NCBI GenBank assembly: GCA_024734555.1
Contig: JANPWX010000029.1
Location: 1,865,536 to 1,929,535 of the forward strand
Length of the DNA stretch: 64,000 nucleotides
Direction of reading: 5' to 3'
Origin: Trochalopteron elliotii
Lineage: Eukaryota; Chordata; Aves; Passeriformes; Leiothrichidae
Of this stretch, positions 13,011 through 26,841 are shown piece after piece (the stretch's first letter is position 1; the number at the start of each line of letters is the position of its first letter). Below the pieces are notes generated by a model. The model worked only from the letters and a program-made list of their open reading frames with translations. It did no database searches and was not told the DNA's origin. The translations under genes and the position numbers were made by a program.

Positions 13011-15328
13011 TTCATAACAGCTATAAAACATTCATCTTGTCTTCTCCTTTTTATCGTGTTTACAAATTGAATGTAGTAGTTAAATATCAATTATTGCAGG
13101 TCATATTTTGTGTTAAATACCAGGCATCTAAAAATAGAACAATGACATTTAGAGCCCAAGGACTTCAATGAATCTGTCTTCATGCTTGTTTAAATGTCTT
13201 ATTTACAATTTGCTGGGTTTCTGGGTTCACCAGAATCATCCTGCTTTCATTTCCACCACTGCCTTTGTATTTCCTATTCACTTGTTTTCAATATATCACA
13301 TTTTTGCTTGAAAATCCATTATTTCTTGGACTCTTTTTAGCTCTTCCCCAAGGACTGTAAGCCAGGTACAAGTCTCTGTATACCAGTCATCAAAACTTCT
13401 CTGGCTGCTTATTATTTTTTTTTCCAAGTAATTCTCAGAAATGAAGTCTCATAGCTCATGCTCCTTATCTTGGTCAGGGCTCCCTCAGGAGCATACCATA
13501 AACCTAATCTCTTTCAAATTCTCCATCAAAATATCAACATAAATTTATTTGTGTCCCCCTTGGTATCCATTAACTCTTGGAATACTCACCCAATGTCATT
13601 TCATACCCTGTGTTACTCCACTTGGCTGTGTAAGCACAGATCATTTTGATCTTACTAGTTCCAGTTAAAATTCAAATGCTTCTGGTTTGTGCTTACTACT
13701 GCAAATTTTTTTTTCATCTGTTTTGAGAAAGTGGAACAAAGTAGCAATTGGTTGACTTTGCTGTTTGACCGGTGAAAGTGAAATTACTGATGGAGTACAA
13801 GTATCCAACATCTGAGTGTGATGTTCAGCAAGATTTCAATTTAATAAAAACGACTGGAAGATTTTAAAGGGAGTCACATAGAAAAAAAACTACTTCTCTA
13901 GTGAATTTTAAAGCTCAAATGACCATCAAAAGACTCCTCATTTGTGAGTTTCTCTTAAGTACATGTGTAATCATAACTGAGGAGGGGGAAAGGTGGGTAA
14001 CCTGGGATACAGTTGTGAGTAGAATTAAGTCCATGCCTGATTGTTCTCATCTCAAGTGGAAGTGTAAAAATTTTAGGCTTTTGGCACTTCACAGACAATT
14101 ATGTTTTATGGGGGACTGCATAAATAAATCAGATTTCAAAAGGCACAGTACTATTCTGTGTTTGAAAGGTCCTTTTGAACAGACAGTTTTATTTGTGGGC
14201 TCATACTGGAGCTATGTAGATCCTTTTATTTAGTTATGCTTTAAAAAGGCATTTGATATCCTGGGCTTAAGTCTGTGTTAGGGAACCACAGAGCATTTTA
14301 GTGGGGAGGAAGGGCTGGAGATCATCTGGAGGTCTTGTCTTCAGAAAGTCTTTTTCCTCCTGCCACGTGTCGCCCAGCCCTGGACAGAGTCTGAGCCTCC
14401 AGCAGGATGACTGCAGTGGAAGGGCCTCAGCACCTCAGTGACACAATGATCTGGTCACCTTGACTCCAACCTGCCAACAGCTGTGGGACAGCTGGATCAG
14501 AATGGAGTCATCTTCCAGCCTGTAGTATTTGGCTCTTGAATTTCAAATATTTGAACCCAATCTTAGGAGTGCATAGGCATTAATTTAACTAGAGTTAAAT
14601 ACTCTTAACTGAGTATTCTGCAGAAATTGAGTGGGTTATGTGCCTTGATTCTGCTGCATTAATATCAAGGACTGTTTTTCTTCTGTGAGCTGAATGGAAT
14701 CAGGATCAAGAGCTAAGTAAAGTTAAACAGGCATTCATATTCATTCAGGAGCAGTACAAAGTATGCATTCAACTTGGTGCCATAATTTTCGTGTGATATC
14801 TGGTAAGCTTATTACTTAGCAAGAGCTATTAGATGAAGTTAGGCTCACAATTACAAGGAGACCCAATCAGGCTTTTGCTTCACAGAGCATGGATGACTGT
14901 AGGAAGCTGATTAGGATATTTGTAGGATATTAGTGGGAGGCTGAGGAGTTGTCATTCCCTTTTCTGAAAAGATGGATTTATTCAAAAAGCTATCTAATTG
15001 GATAGATAATTGATTAACTGAGAAATTATATTTTCAACAAAAAGCTGTCACCAGTCTGATAAAAAGCTTGTCCTTTACAGATTTTTGGAATATAGGGACA
15101 GATGTCTTCCAGTTATCATTTCCCAGCTGGAAGTCTAAGAAACAAAAGAGTTGTAAGAGCATCATACTGTCAGGATGTGTTCAAAATGACTTTTTTTTTT
15201 TTTTTTTAAATAGTCAACAACAACTGGCTGCAGCATCTGGCATTACTGTAGAGTTTTAGAATTGTTAATTCTACCAACGTTACGTTGGAATAACATTACA
15301 GACTGAAAACAACACAGTTTCTCATTGC
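13011..15328. other. gene-free DNA
   Basis: No gene was recognised. The 110-codon plus-strand frame at 13901-14233 has no domain. The possible old CR1 piece at 14280-14510 is listed separately. A T run of about 17 bases lies at 15191-15207. Confidence 0.6.
14280..14510 (-). mobile_element. possible ancient CR1 3' fragment
   Basis: The plus-strand phrase GAAGGGCTGGAGATCATCTG (14309-14328) resembles the reverse complement of the CR1 3' end. The moderately GC-rich 180 bp after it could be a decayed continuation. The similarity fades quickly and no ORF2 peptide can be read, so this is tentative. Confidence 0.28.
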
Positions 15329-15660
15329 TTTTTTTTTTTCTCGAAAACCTGTTTTATTGGTTCCAAATGTGCATTTTGTAGTTAAAACAGGAGCCGTAGA
15401 GTTACTGATTAAATGCTTTGGGGCAACTGAAGGAGCCAGATATGGTGATGGCATTGCTTGTGTGGAAATAGGAATTCTGTGTCTCCTCTCACCCCTGGTG
15501 GCTGCAGCCCCCGAGGAGCTGCTCAGCTGCTCACTTTGCCCTTCTCTGATAGAGCTGCACACAGCAGGAACAGCTTCAGCTTCAACTGCTTCAATGTTCC
15601 CTGAACACCCTGAAAGGCTTTCTTCAATTCTCATGACCATGAGGTTTGGGCTGGGGTGTG
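15329..15660 (-). pseudogene. possible retrocopy 3' end (AATAAA plus poly(A))
   Basis: On the minus strand, AATAAA (plus-strand 15353-15358) is followed after 13 bases by 11 A (15329-15339). This is the spacing expected where a polyadenylated transcript was reverse-transcribed and inserted. A 114-codon minus-strand frame at 15296-15640 (residues such as GERRHRIPISTQAMPSPYLA) runs through the signal and the poly(A) into flanking DNA. It is therefore not the natural C-terminus of a parent gene, and may be a decayed coding region or a chance frame in a former 3' UTR. A 105-codon plus-strand frame overlaps it (15357-15674), which also argues for low stop-codon density rather than coding. The parent gene is not recognised. 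No target-site duplication was identified. Confidence 0.35.
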
Positions 15661-18600
15661 TGTTTGGATTTTAGGGTGCTGATTTCAAAGGTTTCTGACC
15701 CTGCCAATGATTAAGACAGATTGGAATTCAGTCTATGACTGGGTAGGGCTTCTATACTTCAACAAAAAAAAAGGAACTAAATGATACTTTTTTGGGGAAT
15801 TCCACTTCTCTTTTGAGTAATCTAGTCTCCAGTCCTGTTTATGAAGAGTCTCTGGGGTCTAGTGCTTCATAGTCTTTATGTTCTATGTTACTGTGATACC
15901 TGGCTGCTTTTCATGCATATGCTAATTCCCATTTCACACCCAGCCATCAAATGTGTGTATAGTTCAAGGCACAAATTGAAAGGTCAAATTTGAAAGTGTG
16001 GCTTGGTTTTTGGTTTTTTTTGTTTTTCTCCTGTTAAACCATCAGAGTTAATTTAAAATTTCACACACAGAGTCTGAATGCTTTGCTGTAAATCAAAAAT
16101 AGCTGCGTTCAAATGAGCAAAGTTGTGATTGGAGATTAAGATAAGTAATAGAAAACATAAAGAATGTTCTGAAAAAATGAATATTATAGAATCTCCCTCT
16201 ACGTTTGTGCAGAAAAGTACTTGGCTTTTAAGACATTAACAAAAAAGGTACAAAGGTAACTTGACGACATTGGGAGTTTTACATGTTTTACACTTCTTGA
16301 AAATGGACTAAATCAGCTGTGGTAAATATACTTGTTAGTATTCAATTTATTTCCCAGTGTCTTAGAGGAACCATGCTAATGTTTGGACTTCTTAGTTTGT
16401 TTTGATTTCATAGCAGGAAATCGTATCCACGTAAGTGAGCATGCACTGAACAGCAATAAATCATTATTTCTCATATGACCAATATCAGCAGGAATCTCAT
16501 ACACTTCCCTGCTGGAGCTGATTTCTAAATTCATTGAATAATTATTGGTGCTGCTTTTCATATGTGACAAACATTCTTCTCTCTGACTCTGTTAAGTCTT
16601 ACAGCAATTTTCACACACAATCCAACATGCAGGGATTCTTATTTTTGGGATGTGCTAAAAGAAAGAATAAGGAACCCACATATATTTTAAAATAACATCT
16701 TGTGATATACTGGGAACTTTGTACTATGCAGTTAAAAAAAAAAAAAAAGAAATCTGACTCAGATGATTTTAATAATTTTTTAAATGTCGTGGTTTATTAA
16801 AATGCAGATATTTTATTGAAATGTTAATATTCATGTAATATCATGAACTGTTTCTGTCATGAAAAATAATGTTGTCAATTTTAAATTATCATAACAAAAA
16901 TGCAGTGGTACAGGGTAAAGTGTCTCTACTGAATGCCAAATTCGGTGAAGCTCTCAAGGTTTTAGCAACAATTATGCAGATGGGAATGATCAATGGCTGC
17001 ATGAAACTTTATCTTTTGCTGTAGATCTAACACCAATTGTATCAGTGTCTTTTGGAGAACAGCAATTGTTTTTATAATCCGGATCAGAAAAACAATCTGA
17101 ATTCCAGCTGGGCCGTGTGTCTGTGGGATTATTTCACAAAGCAGAGAAGGGGAACTGGGAGGGGGGTTCTGGAGCTGGGGCTGAGGAGGCTGAACTCACC
17201 CAGATCTCAGGGATGTTCATTCACTTCAGCACCATCAGCACCACTGCTTTGCTGCCAGCTAAACTGGGGAAAAGTGATTGGTTCTCAAAATAAAATTAAA
17301 AGGACAGTTCTTCACAATTTAAAAATAGATCTATTATAAATGTTGGTTAAGTCCATAACATCTTTGCCTGTCAGAACAGTACAACAAATTACTGTTTCAT
17401 TAATCAAAGGGTTAATTGAATTTTTAAATAAAACACAGCAGAAGTTCTCTATGGAAGTGAGACATCAATTCACTAGAGGGGAGAAATCCTTTAATAGCCT
17501 GTAATTTAAATAGTTTTCCACCAAAATGAATTTATTGGGTATTGATTGGCTCCCAACTCAGTTTTAATACTGATTAAATATTACAACTTCATTTCAACAC
17601 ATCTGCTAGTTCCTTTTTTTCCCTTCCCTTTCGTCCTTTTTTTTTCCTCATATGAAAACCTGGGTAATTGGGTTCAATTAATTTTTGAAGTCATGTTTGG
17701 GATAAGATAGGTTCAGTGAGAAAAGCCAGTCTATTTGCAAAACTTTCCTTTCTTCCTTGTGAAACTTCCTTTCTTAGCCCATGGCTTATTCCTTTCAACT
17801 AGAGGGAGCAATTCTTCACAGATTTCCTCTTCTGGAAGCTGCTTCACTTAAAACAATCTCATGTCTTCCCATGTATTTACCATGTTGTCTTTTGCTGCTC
17901 CCAAAGCCAAATCCTTTGAAATCAAAGCAAAACTTAATTTTCTCAGGGCTCTTAACAGTTGTACATTTCAGGGTTTTAAATTGGCTTCCATAAACTGTTG
18001 TGGAGTTGATTTATCATCAGTTAATGTGTTGTCCTCCTGGGTGTCAGAGGTGGAATGTTTCAGGCAGTGCTGCTCCCTGGGTTTTTTTCCCCTGTCTAGG
18101 AAATGTCTTGTATGGCCTGTGTTGCTGGCATCCCCTGTCTGTGTGCAACTAATTAATCCAAAATAGTAGAAATAGATCTTATTTTATTTCTCAGATTATT
18201 TAGTGAATTCCCAGATGACTTTTTAGTCACTCTTTGGGAATGATGAGAGAAAAGAGAAGGTATATACATATATATGTTATATATATCCCCACAGGGGCAC
18301 CCCTGTCAGCATCAGACAAGTTGTATCAATTAGAAAACTTGAAACTTGACTTTGCCTTGGTGTCTCCTGAAGCAGTAATGCCTGCAGTGCCCAAAAGGAG
18401 GGATGTGGTCCCCTCTCTGCAGAGCCAGGCACCACAGGCTGCACTGCAGGAGCTGGAGAGAGCTCCTGGTGAGGTCCAGGCAAGGACAGCAGTGCTGGGG
18501 CTTGGTGAGATGTCTGAGAAATGAGATTGAGGTGGAGACTGAGGGCTTTGGTCAGGCTGGGGAACCATCCTGGTACACAGACTATGTGTCTGCTTCCTCA

Positions 18601-21031
18601 GGCTTTCTTTGTGCAAGTGCAGCCTCATTTGAACCACTGCTTTGGCTATATTATGATGGAACTGAATTTCTTTCTCTTTTTTTTTTGTAATCATATGTAG
18701 AAGGCATGGAAGTATTTATTAAGAGAAGCTGTAATTATTAAAACATTAATTAAATCACAGTTAAGAGTATTTGCCTTTGATGGTCTGTTAGGTTAATAAT
18801 GACTCAGAATGAATGTTGTTTGCTCCTTGAGCATTCAGCATAATGGGATTTTTTTTTATTTAGGTGTTCAGACTCCAAAACACACTTTTCATACTGGAGG
18901 GTGGTTAAGGCTTGTGGTACAGGTGAAATAAGTCCTAAATGGACGCTGTGACATAAGTTTTGTTCCTTTTGCCCACAAATGATTGATCCTCTCAGCCTCA
19001 GTGCTGCATTCCCCTGAAATTCTGAGGGTGCATGGACAGGTGGTCAGTGGCACCCACAGCACCTCAGGGCTGCCTGAGAAGGTGGCTGAGGCAGCCAGCA
19101 AAGCCCAGAGCTAAAGTCATGATTGAAAGGTTCAGGTTTAGTGCTGGGCTGTGGTGAACAGCTGTGTTTGACACCTTTAAGAGCTGTCATTCTGTGTGAC
19201 TGTCTATTCAACAAAATCCTCTTGGGTCTGGATAGCATGTGAAACTTAAGGTAGGCCTTCTGGTTGTGCTCACAAAGAGGTTTTTAAACATCCACTTTTT
19301 AGTACAGTTATGCAGGAAGGTTTTAAAAATCTTCAGATATGTGAAACGTGCATCTGCTGCTGCCTACAGTACGTTGGTGACCCCATGCTGTGAGAAACTC
19401 CTGGCTGTATAATTTTAATAGATATAATTAAATATCAGCAGTTCAAATAACATTAGCTTATACAGCTTATACCTATGCATTTTTTATTGCTTTCTTGCCT
19501 ACGTTTATGTGACTCTTCACTTCTATTTTCCATGTCTTTATCTTACACCTAAATTATGGAAAGAGCTCTGAAATAAAAGGTTACCATAACTTCCAACACC
19601 CTAGAAATGTCCCTAAAGAGAACCACCCTTCCCAGTCAAGGTCTGCTGCTCCTTATCCCTTTGGCCTCACAGTCATTGATAAAGAGTTGCAGGGGTTTTG
19701 TTTCGTTTTTCTGAGGGAATGAATATTTACATTTCCCTTTCCTTAGTGCAGGCAGATAAACAGGCAGAATGGCATTTCTTATCTCCTTTACATAGCGCCG
19801 GATTGCAGACACTCAGTGTTCCTAGGATGTTCAGGTTTGTGATACTTTTGGAAATAAATTTGGCAGCATTTCTTCGTACATCTTTTCCAGGAACAGCTGC
19901 AGCTTCTTTGCCTGTTGTGTTTTCCTTCTGTGATGGGTTGCAGTCAAGTGTAGTTATGGGAGATGGCTGCTTCCGCTTTTAAGTGTCGGAGCCAAGCAAG
20001 TTTTGGCTAAGTTTTTGCTCTTCTTTCTTCTTTCTCTTTTCTTGTCATTCTCTCTTCTCTTGTATTTTGGCAGTGTGCTGTGAGAGCAATAGCTTCAGCA
20101 AATTTGCTACAGGGGAAAAGGCAGAAGCTGCCATTACTGAGTATTACACAGTTAATACTGATGGACTTTTTCTGACGGTTAAAGAGCATTTCAGATGTTA
20201 AATCTGCTCTGAAGTTTTAGAAATATTTGTGGTTTGCGTGGATGCTGACGGTCTTTTTCATGCCCTGTTTTCTGAGGGTAGGACTGGGGGCCATATGTTG
20301 GATGCAGAAGGATGGGACCTGTCAGCTCAGTGTGTTTGGCAGGTTCCTTTCCTCACAGGGTGCCACATTCCCTGGAAGGAGAGGGAATCAGGAGTGAGTG
20401 TGGCTGTGCTGAAGGGCTGCAGGTGGAGCCCAGCTCTCCACAGGGTGCTGGTGAGGAGAGGAGCTGCTGAGTTGAATCCCTGAGCTTAGCATGGACCACG
20501 TGGAACCAGTGACCTTCAGGAGGTGCAGGGTTTGGTGGCTGGGTGTGGTACCTGACATTTTGCACAGTGTCAAGGTTGGAGGCAGGCAGTGCTGCAGCTG
20601 GTGACTGCAGTCCCTGCTCCAAAGGATGCTTAACTCAAATTGTAATATCTGGTGCTTTTAGCTCTGGGTGTGTGTTAACCAGCCATGTGTGGAAACCAGG
20701 ATGATGACCTTCACAAAACCCTCAGCCATTAGTTAATTCAAACAAACTAAATCTTTGATCACTCACAAATACCACAGAAGTTGAATGGGTGAAAAGGAAG
20801 GAGATTAGAAGCTTGATGTATATAGAAATAACCAAGTTTAGAGTTGTAATGCTATTCAAATGATTAGTTAACATTCCGCTGGAAAGATAGTTCTTTTTTT
20901 GCATAAAGTTACTGTGACATAGCAATTTATGCCCAAAGGCACAGGAGTGACAGGTAACACCAGGTTCATGGAGTTTGTAATTGCTGGGGTCTGTTGGTTT
21001 TGGTTTTGTATTTTCTCACTTAAAATACACC

Positions 21032-21062
21032 TAATAATAATAATAATAATGATGATGATGAT
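21032..21062. repeat. compound (TAA)n-(GAT)n microsatellite
   Basis: About six TAA units pass directly into about four GAT units. Confidence 0.95.
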
Positions 21063-21171
21063 ATCTTTATCAGTTACTAGGGTGTCTTCATCTTCAGGCT
21101 ACATTTTTTCGTCCAAGAGTTAAGAAATCCAGGCAAGTTCTTTCTGTTGCTTATCTAGCACACTTACTATG

Positions 21172-21178
<7 letters not shown>

Positions 21179-21204
<26 letters not shown>
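21179..21204. repeat. (AT)n microsatellite
   Basis: Thirteen AT units in an AT-rich stretch, preceded by GTATGTGT. Confidence 0.95.
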
Positions 21205-24200
21205 TTAAATATACTGTACCAGCAGATAAGAAATCAAGCTCACCTTCTGGTTCAGATTTAATGGTTTACGTCAAGGTAAAATTTTCACAGTACTTAAGTG
21301 AGATTTTTTACATGCCATCAGATGCAGACAGGAATTTCAGACTCCCACTAAAATTGATCTGTTTCCAGAATGAACATTGCCAAATCATGTAGGTGCTTCA
21401 GAGCATTTTACCCTGTTCCTTCCCATGCTTCATTGTTTGTGTGCAGTGACTTGCTTGAATAAATCTATTTCTGTGGATTCTTCTTTTTTCCAGAAAGATC
21501 TCTGTCAGAGGTCTCTCTCTTGTCCTGTACCATTATTCCAGATAATTTTCCCTCTTCCCTGGTTAACCTACGTGGGGAATACCTCCCCAAAACCATAACC
21601 AAAGCAGTTTGGGTCTATCCAAGCAGCCCTTCTGCCCTGTATCAGCTCTCCCTTCTTTAACCCATCTGTCAAATGGGGCAGAGCCAGCAGTCTCCCTTTT
21701 TTCTCCTCCATACCCAGGGCCTCAGCTCCCAGTCTGACCAGTGCAGGCTGAACTGGACCCGTGGCTCTGGTCCCTCCCTCCAGGCAGCCCCTGAATCACC
21801 CCAGGGAGGGATCAGCCCTGGGCTGGTGGCTCAGACGGGCTGGCTTTGTCCCAGGGGGGAAGAGCAGGAGGTTCTGCCTGCCAGCCCTTATGGCAAACCT
21901 CGTGGGAGGGGGAGGCAGAGGCTGGGAGGAATCACTCTTTACTCACAGGGTTTTTAAGCTGTGCAGATGTTGCACTGCCCAGTGACTGGGGAAAGCTGCA
22001 CACTGCAACTGAGAGTGATGAAGACAACCTAGATTTAAAACAGCAGCTTCCATTTACCTGCATCACTTGTGAAGATTTTGGCAATGTAGATTATGTGATT
22101 AGGTAATTGCTTGTAGTCTTTTTTTTTTCCTAGGGTAGCATTAAAAATTTGTCCCTGATGTCCTCTTACTTCTGCCATTTTATTCAAGTAATTCAATTAA
22201 TTAAATAAATTGTACTTCTTAAAATAGAATTTTACAGATTAACAGTTCTCCGCAACTAAATTTTAATAAACATTAAATATCTTCTGACTTCACAAAACTA
22301 GAGGCCTAATGATAAGCAAGTATCTTGAAAAGCCTCACAGTATTTAGGAGTGCTTACATTTTTAGCAAGCTCTTTTCACTGTAATCGGTAAGCTGCATTC
22401 TGCCTTTGATTTACTTTCCCTAACTACATTGATTTCCGTAGCCTAATATATATTTAATTTGTAAGGATGTGATTGCAACTAATATTACAGAGCTTTTAAA
22501 GGACAATAAATTCCAGACTATGTTTTATAGATTTTTTTATTATTTTTTCTACTCCAAATATTTTAACCACTGAGGAAGGTATAATTTATCTCATTGTTAG
22601 ATTCCCATGCATTTTTTATTTATTGCAATTTAGGTTGCATTGAGATGGAGTGGTGTGCTCACATTTTCCATTCTGCTTTCCAACGTAGTTCTCTATTGGT
22701 AAACTGTTATCTGATTTATAAACTAATTTTTTAAGGGAAATTCAGGCAGATACACAGTTCCTGAAGCTCCTTATCTCTCAGTTGGCTCCCAAACATTTGG
22801 GCTGTACAGCTGATGTGGGCCTTCCTTGCAGGGAAGGAGAGAAAAACTGCAGAATACCTGAAAAAAAAATAATTTGTCCTTTAGGTTGTTTGGGGTGTAA
22901 CCTATAATAAACTTTTTGGTTTATTCCCAAATCTAAAGATGGACAGAGAAAAGTGGAGGCAAGTGTTGGAACTACACTATCCAGAAGAACTGTAACTGGT
23001 GTGGATATCCAAGGTCATTCCAGCATTCTGCACATGTTGATTGCTTTGGCACTCACCTATCTGTTTTCCTTGTGGTCATAATGAAGTCTCAGTTACCTCA
23101 GTCCTGCCTTGTAATGCTCATTTTCAGTTTTGATGATTTAAGCCGTGGTGGATTTAACAAATGCTGTGGGTACTGCAGGATATAATGACAATTTTATAGA
23201 ATTGTACTGAAAATTGCATTTTGTAATTCAGATGTCTTAGCAATAAGATAACATATGTCTTAGATTGTAGATTCCCACTGTATGGGAATTTGTATAGCTG
23301 TGTTGATTAATAGTATTGACATAGGCTGTGTCTTTCCCTAAGAAAGGATAACCAAAAGAAAGTTAAATCTGACAGCAAGAGACAGTTCCCAACTGGAGGA
23401 GTGAGGAGGAAGTTTGAAAGGAGGAGGTTTGTGATTTAGCATGACTAATGATTATTTGGGTTTAGGATAAGAGATGAGGAAGTTATTCTAAGCAGAGGGG
23501 CTTCACATGGCAAATATACTAGATCAGTTATTGCCAAGTATGGGAGAGAAAATGAAGAAAAAAAAGTGGCTTAGAAATTTCTTTTCCAGTCTCTGCTTAT
23601 CAACATGAAACATCTGCTTCAGCAGTACCAGCTCCCACTGACACGGGGAAGCTGCTGCTCACACCAACATCCCCCTGAGCTGCACTGCAGGGATTTATGG
23701 TGTGTGGCTGAGGTGTGGGATGCTGCAGGTTAAACTGCAAATGGCTCCAGTGAACTTGGATCAGCATCACATATGGAAATTAGCGTTGGCACTATTAATT
23801 TTTGTTTGTTATAGTCTTAATGTTGCTAAGCTACAGAAGGAAATGGATCACGCTGAGGAAGTCTACAAGTTGCTGACTGTTTGCACAGAATCTCTTAAAT
23901 ATTACACTAATCCTGTGCTGTAGCTTAGCTTTTATTTAGTGTAAATAAAGTGGGTACTTTATGAAAAGCCACCATCTTAGTTTTAAAATATTCTTGTCTT
24001 TACTTGTTATGAGAATACTTGTACCTATAAATAGAGAAACAGCTTTGCTTAGATCGGCTGCTTCATCAGAGGAGTTCTTGGTCAGACATGTACAGGCCTG
24101 AATATGATCAGCTCCTCTATAGTGCCAAAGAACAATACATTTTTATTTAATACTTGCACAAGCTTTCATTTATAGCTAAATAAAGGAATTTCACAGACAA

Positions 24201-26113
24201 AACAGCCCAGGTTCAAACCCACAAATAAATACAAGTGAACTATGTCATGTTAATAATATTGCTTCCTAAGATGAAGTGCTTAACTTAACTCCCCCCATGA
24301 ATTCCCAGGGCAGACATGGATTATTAGAGCTTGAAATACAGAAGGTGAGTGCTTATGCTTTCTTAGGCTGATGGAACAGCCAAAAGAAGAAAAGTGAAAT
24401 GTTGACCTCAGGGTAGAACAGAAACAATCTATGAATGTTTCTTTTCCTCTGCATCTCTCTCCCCCCTCTCCCACCTTAGCATAACTTTTGATACTTTAAT
24501 AAAACTAAAAAGGGGAGCTTGAATTTTCTTTTTTTTTTTTCTTCTTGCATTGACCATAAATTTAGTTGATTTGCATGATGACCCAAGCTCATTTGATGTT
24601 GAAGATTGAAAACGTTTTAGGGAGGGAGTAAAGAGAAACTTTTGATGTTTCTGTTTTTTTCTTAATCCTCGTGTTATGAATTCTTTAGGAAAGCATTACA
24701 GAGTCTTACTATAGAGAGCAGAATTTATCATATGATAGTAAACAAGCATCAGTGTTTTAGAGTAGCAGTAAATGCATCAAATGTGTGAAGTAAGTTTGTT
24801 GTTTATACTTCTGAAAAAAAGTAACATTAAAGCCTGAAAGTATAGTACTTGTTCTGAAAACCTCTTGCTGCTCTCCAGTCAGAATTTACAGCTCTCTTGC
24901 ACTGCAGAGACCTGTGTCTTTGTATTTTTCTGTTGCCTCAGCTTATCTGGCAATGCCTTGCTTTAGAGGACAAGGAGTATTTTGAACAGTCACAGAATTC
25001 TCACCTGTGTTTTCTGAATGAGTTTCCTCGTTGTCTTAGAACTTAGAACTTGTTACAAAGTCTAATGAAATAGATATGATTGTGTAAAACTCTATAAAAG
25101 TGTCATTATCAGGCTTTAATTTTATATGTTGCATCAAATATATGGGTTTCATTTCAGGGCACATTAAAGGAGATACTTAGATGGTATTTCCTCCAGAAGT
25201 AAAGTAATTAAAATTATACTTAGCGTTAAAATGGTATATTAATTATTTCTAGGTGAGGTACTTCCTTCTGAAATGCATTCATTCTACTTAGCAGTGGAAA
25301 GCTCATACTCAGCAAATAAGGACTTTGAGTAAACTGAGTATTTATCATATAGCAATGTATTACAAATCAATTATTTAAACCATTGTTATAGTTTAATTCT
25401 ATAAATATAATATCTTCCCAGGTGATTTATTTTGCAGATGCTTAGACATGCCATTCACTATCCCATGGGAGCTGGACTTGGAAATCAATTTGTGGCTCTT
25501 AAATATTAGATAATTTTAATTTCCTAGAAGGAATAAGAACCCATATGTGCTAACAAATACAGAGGTGAAGAGTCCTTGATGCTAAGGATGCAGTCCATGG
25601 TTAGCACATGAGACAGTTCAGCCAGAGCCATTAATGAACCCACTACACACATGGAGTGGTTTCAATTACAGCTTTATGTGAGCAGACGGCATGGTGCCAG
25701 AAACAAAAGATTGAAACAATTTAAATGCTTCTCTTCATGGTTCAGATACTTGAGCCTCCGGTTTCTGTTCCCTTATTAATGTTCACTTTTATCTGTGCAG
25801 AACTCAGGCTTGGGAAATAGGCATTCACTGCTTGAATATGTAGAATGTCATCTTGTTAAAGGACGCTGTAGTATGATCTGGTAATATATCACTTAGTTAA
25901 TTATTTGCTGTGTGATAGTTGCCTTCAAGGTTTATGTGCTCAAGGTCAAGAACTATATCTAGAAATTGCTAATTTGTCCCAGTCAAAATTAGACAAGTTC
26001 TTCTAATAGACAGTTAGCAAAATAAAGGTCGTTGTCCCCTCTTCATATAATTACTCAGCAGTTAAATCACTTACACCTCCAGTGGTGTCATCTCTTCTCC
26101 ACCTCCACAACTT

Positions 26114-26133
26114 GAGGGAGGGAGGGAGGGAGG
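26114..26133. repeat. (GAGG)n short microsatellite
   Basis: Five GAGG units at the left edge of a GC-rich patch that runs up to the solo LTR at 26510. Confidence 0.9.
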
Positions 26134-26503
26134 CAACTTCTTGTGTCTTCAGGAAACTGCAGCCCCTGTTCCTCTTGTTGAAGGTGTCTCAGTGCCTGAT
26201 GCTCTCTGGGAAAGAGGAGCAATCACTGTTCCAGTGTGAGATGCCCAAGCAGCCCTGGGTGCTCCCCTGCCAGGCTGGGCTCACCCCAGGTCAGGGCAGT
26301 GGGAGCTGCTCACTGCAGTGCTCTGGGATGACTGATGGGAAGGCCTGGAGCTGCAGGGTCTTGGCAGGCTCTGTGCCATGAACTATCAGCTTCTGCAGCT
26401 CCTGCCTCCCTGGGGGTGACAGGACCAGGTTGCAGAGCAAGTGTTTTTGGCAATGCCAAGCACTTTATAGAGGGGACTGTGCAGGGCCACCTGTCCTGGG
26501 ATG

Positions 26504-26509
26504 CCCAGC
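26504..26509. repeat. left target-site duplication of solo LTR
   Basis: CCCAGC lies directly before the LTR's TG and matches the right copy at 26842-26847 exactly. Confidence 0.85.
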
Positions 26510-26841
26510 TGTTGGCCTGATATTTCTGGGTCTGAGAGATTTTAGCCTGCTAGCAGCTGCTAACTTTTTCCTAAGGTAAAAATTCTCAAGAAAGCTTCTG
26601 CTCAAAACACTCTTGGCAAACAACTCTCCTTTCTCAAAACAATCTTTCTCCAGGTGATGTTTTGCTGTTTCTCCAGTTTAACCAGTGGGATCAGAGAGGT
26701 GTCGTTTCTATTCACCAATCATGTTAAGTCTGTATGGGAACACCTTATAAAAGGTAGTAAGAATTAGACAATAAAGCCTTTTTTCTACGTTCTTTGCCTT
26801 CTGAAATATTTGGAGTCTTTCTTTCGTGTCCTACAGTGACA
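26510..26841 (+). mobile_element. solo LTR of an endogenous retrovirus, 6-bp TSD
   Basis: A 332-bp element starts TGTTGG, ends TGACA, and is flanked on both sides by CCCAGC (26504-26509 and 26842-26847), a perfect 6-bp target-site duplication. Inside it are a CCAAT box (26715-26719), a TATA box TTATAAAAGG (26745-26754) and a polyadenylation signal AATAAA (26770-26775), in the order expected of a plus-strand U3-R-U5. No gag, pol or env sequence adjoins it, so it is a solo LTR left by recombination between two LTRs. The 6-bp duplication suggests a class II (ERVK/alpha/beta-like) retrovirus. The family name is not certain. Confidence 0.88.

Larger units (their letters stand above)
15661..26113. 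other. gene-free DNA with GC-rich patches and microsatellites
   Basis: GC-richer islands of 100-400 bp occur at about 17120-17270, 18360-18560, 20230-20620 and 21660-21960 in an AT-rich background. They give overlapping open frames on several strands but no recognisable protein and no CpG island. Poly(A)/poly(T) tracts lie near 16735-16748 and 24527-24540. Confidence 0.65.

Noticed and set aside
13901..14233. 110-codon open frame, plus strand
   Set aside because: Starts in AT-rich DNA without promoter or splice context; composition looks random.
15068..15259. Possible coding exon after a CTTTACAG acceptor-like site
   Set aside because: No good donor, no recognisable peptide, and the frame ends in a poly(T) tract translation.
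24205..24225. tRNA-like GGTTCAAACCC box
   Set aside because: No acceptor stem, A box or cloverleaf around it.
26082..26381. 99-codon frame in a GC-rich patch
   Set aside because: Other frames are also open there, no domain is recognisable, and there is no CpG island or splice signal.
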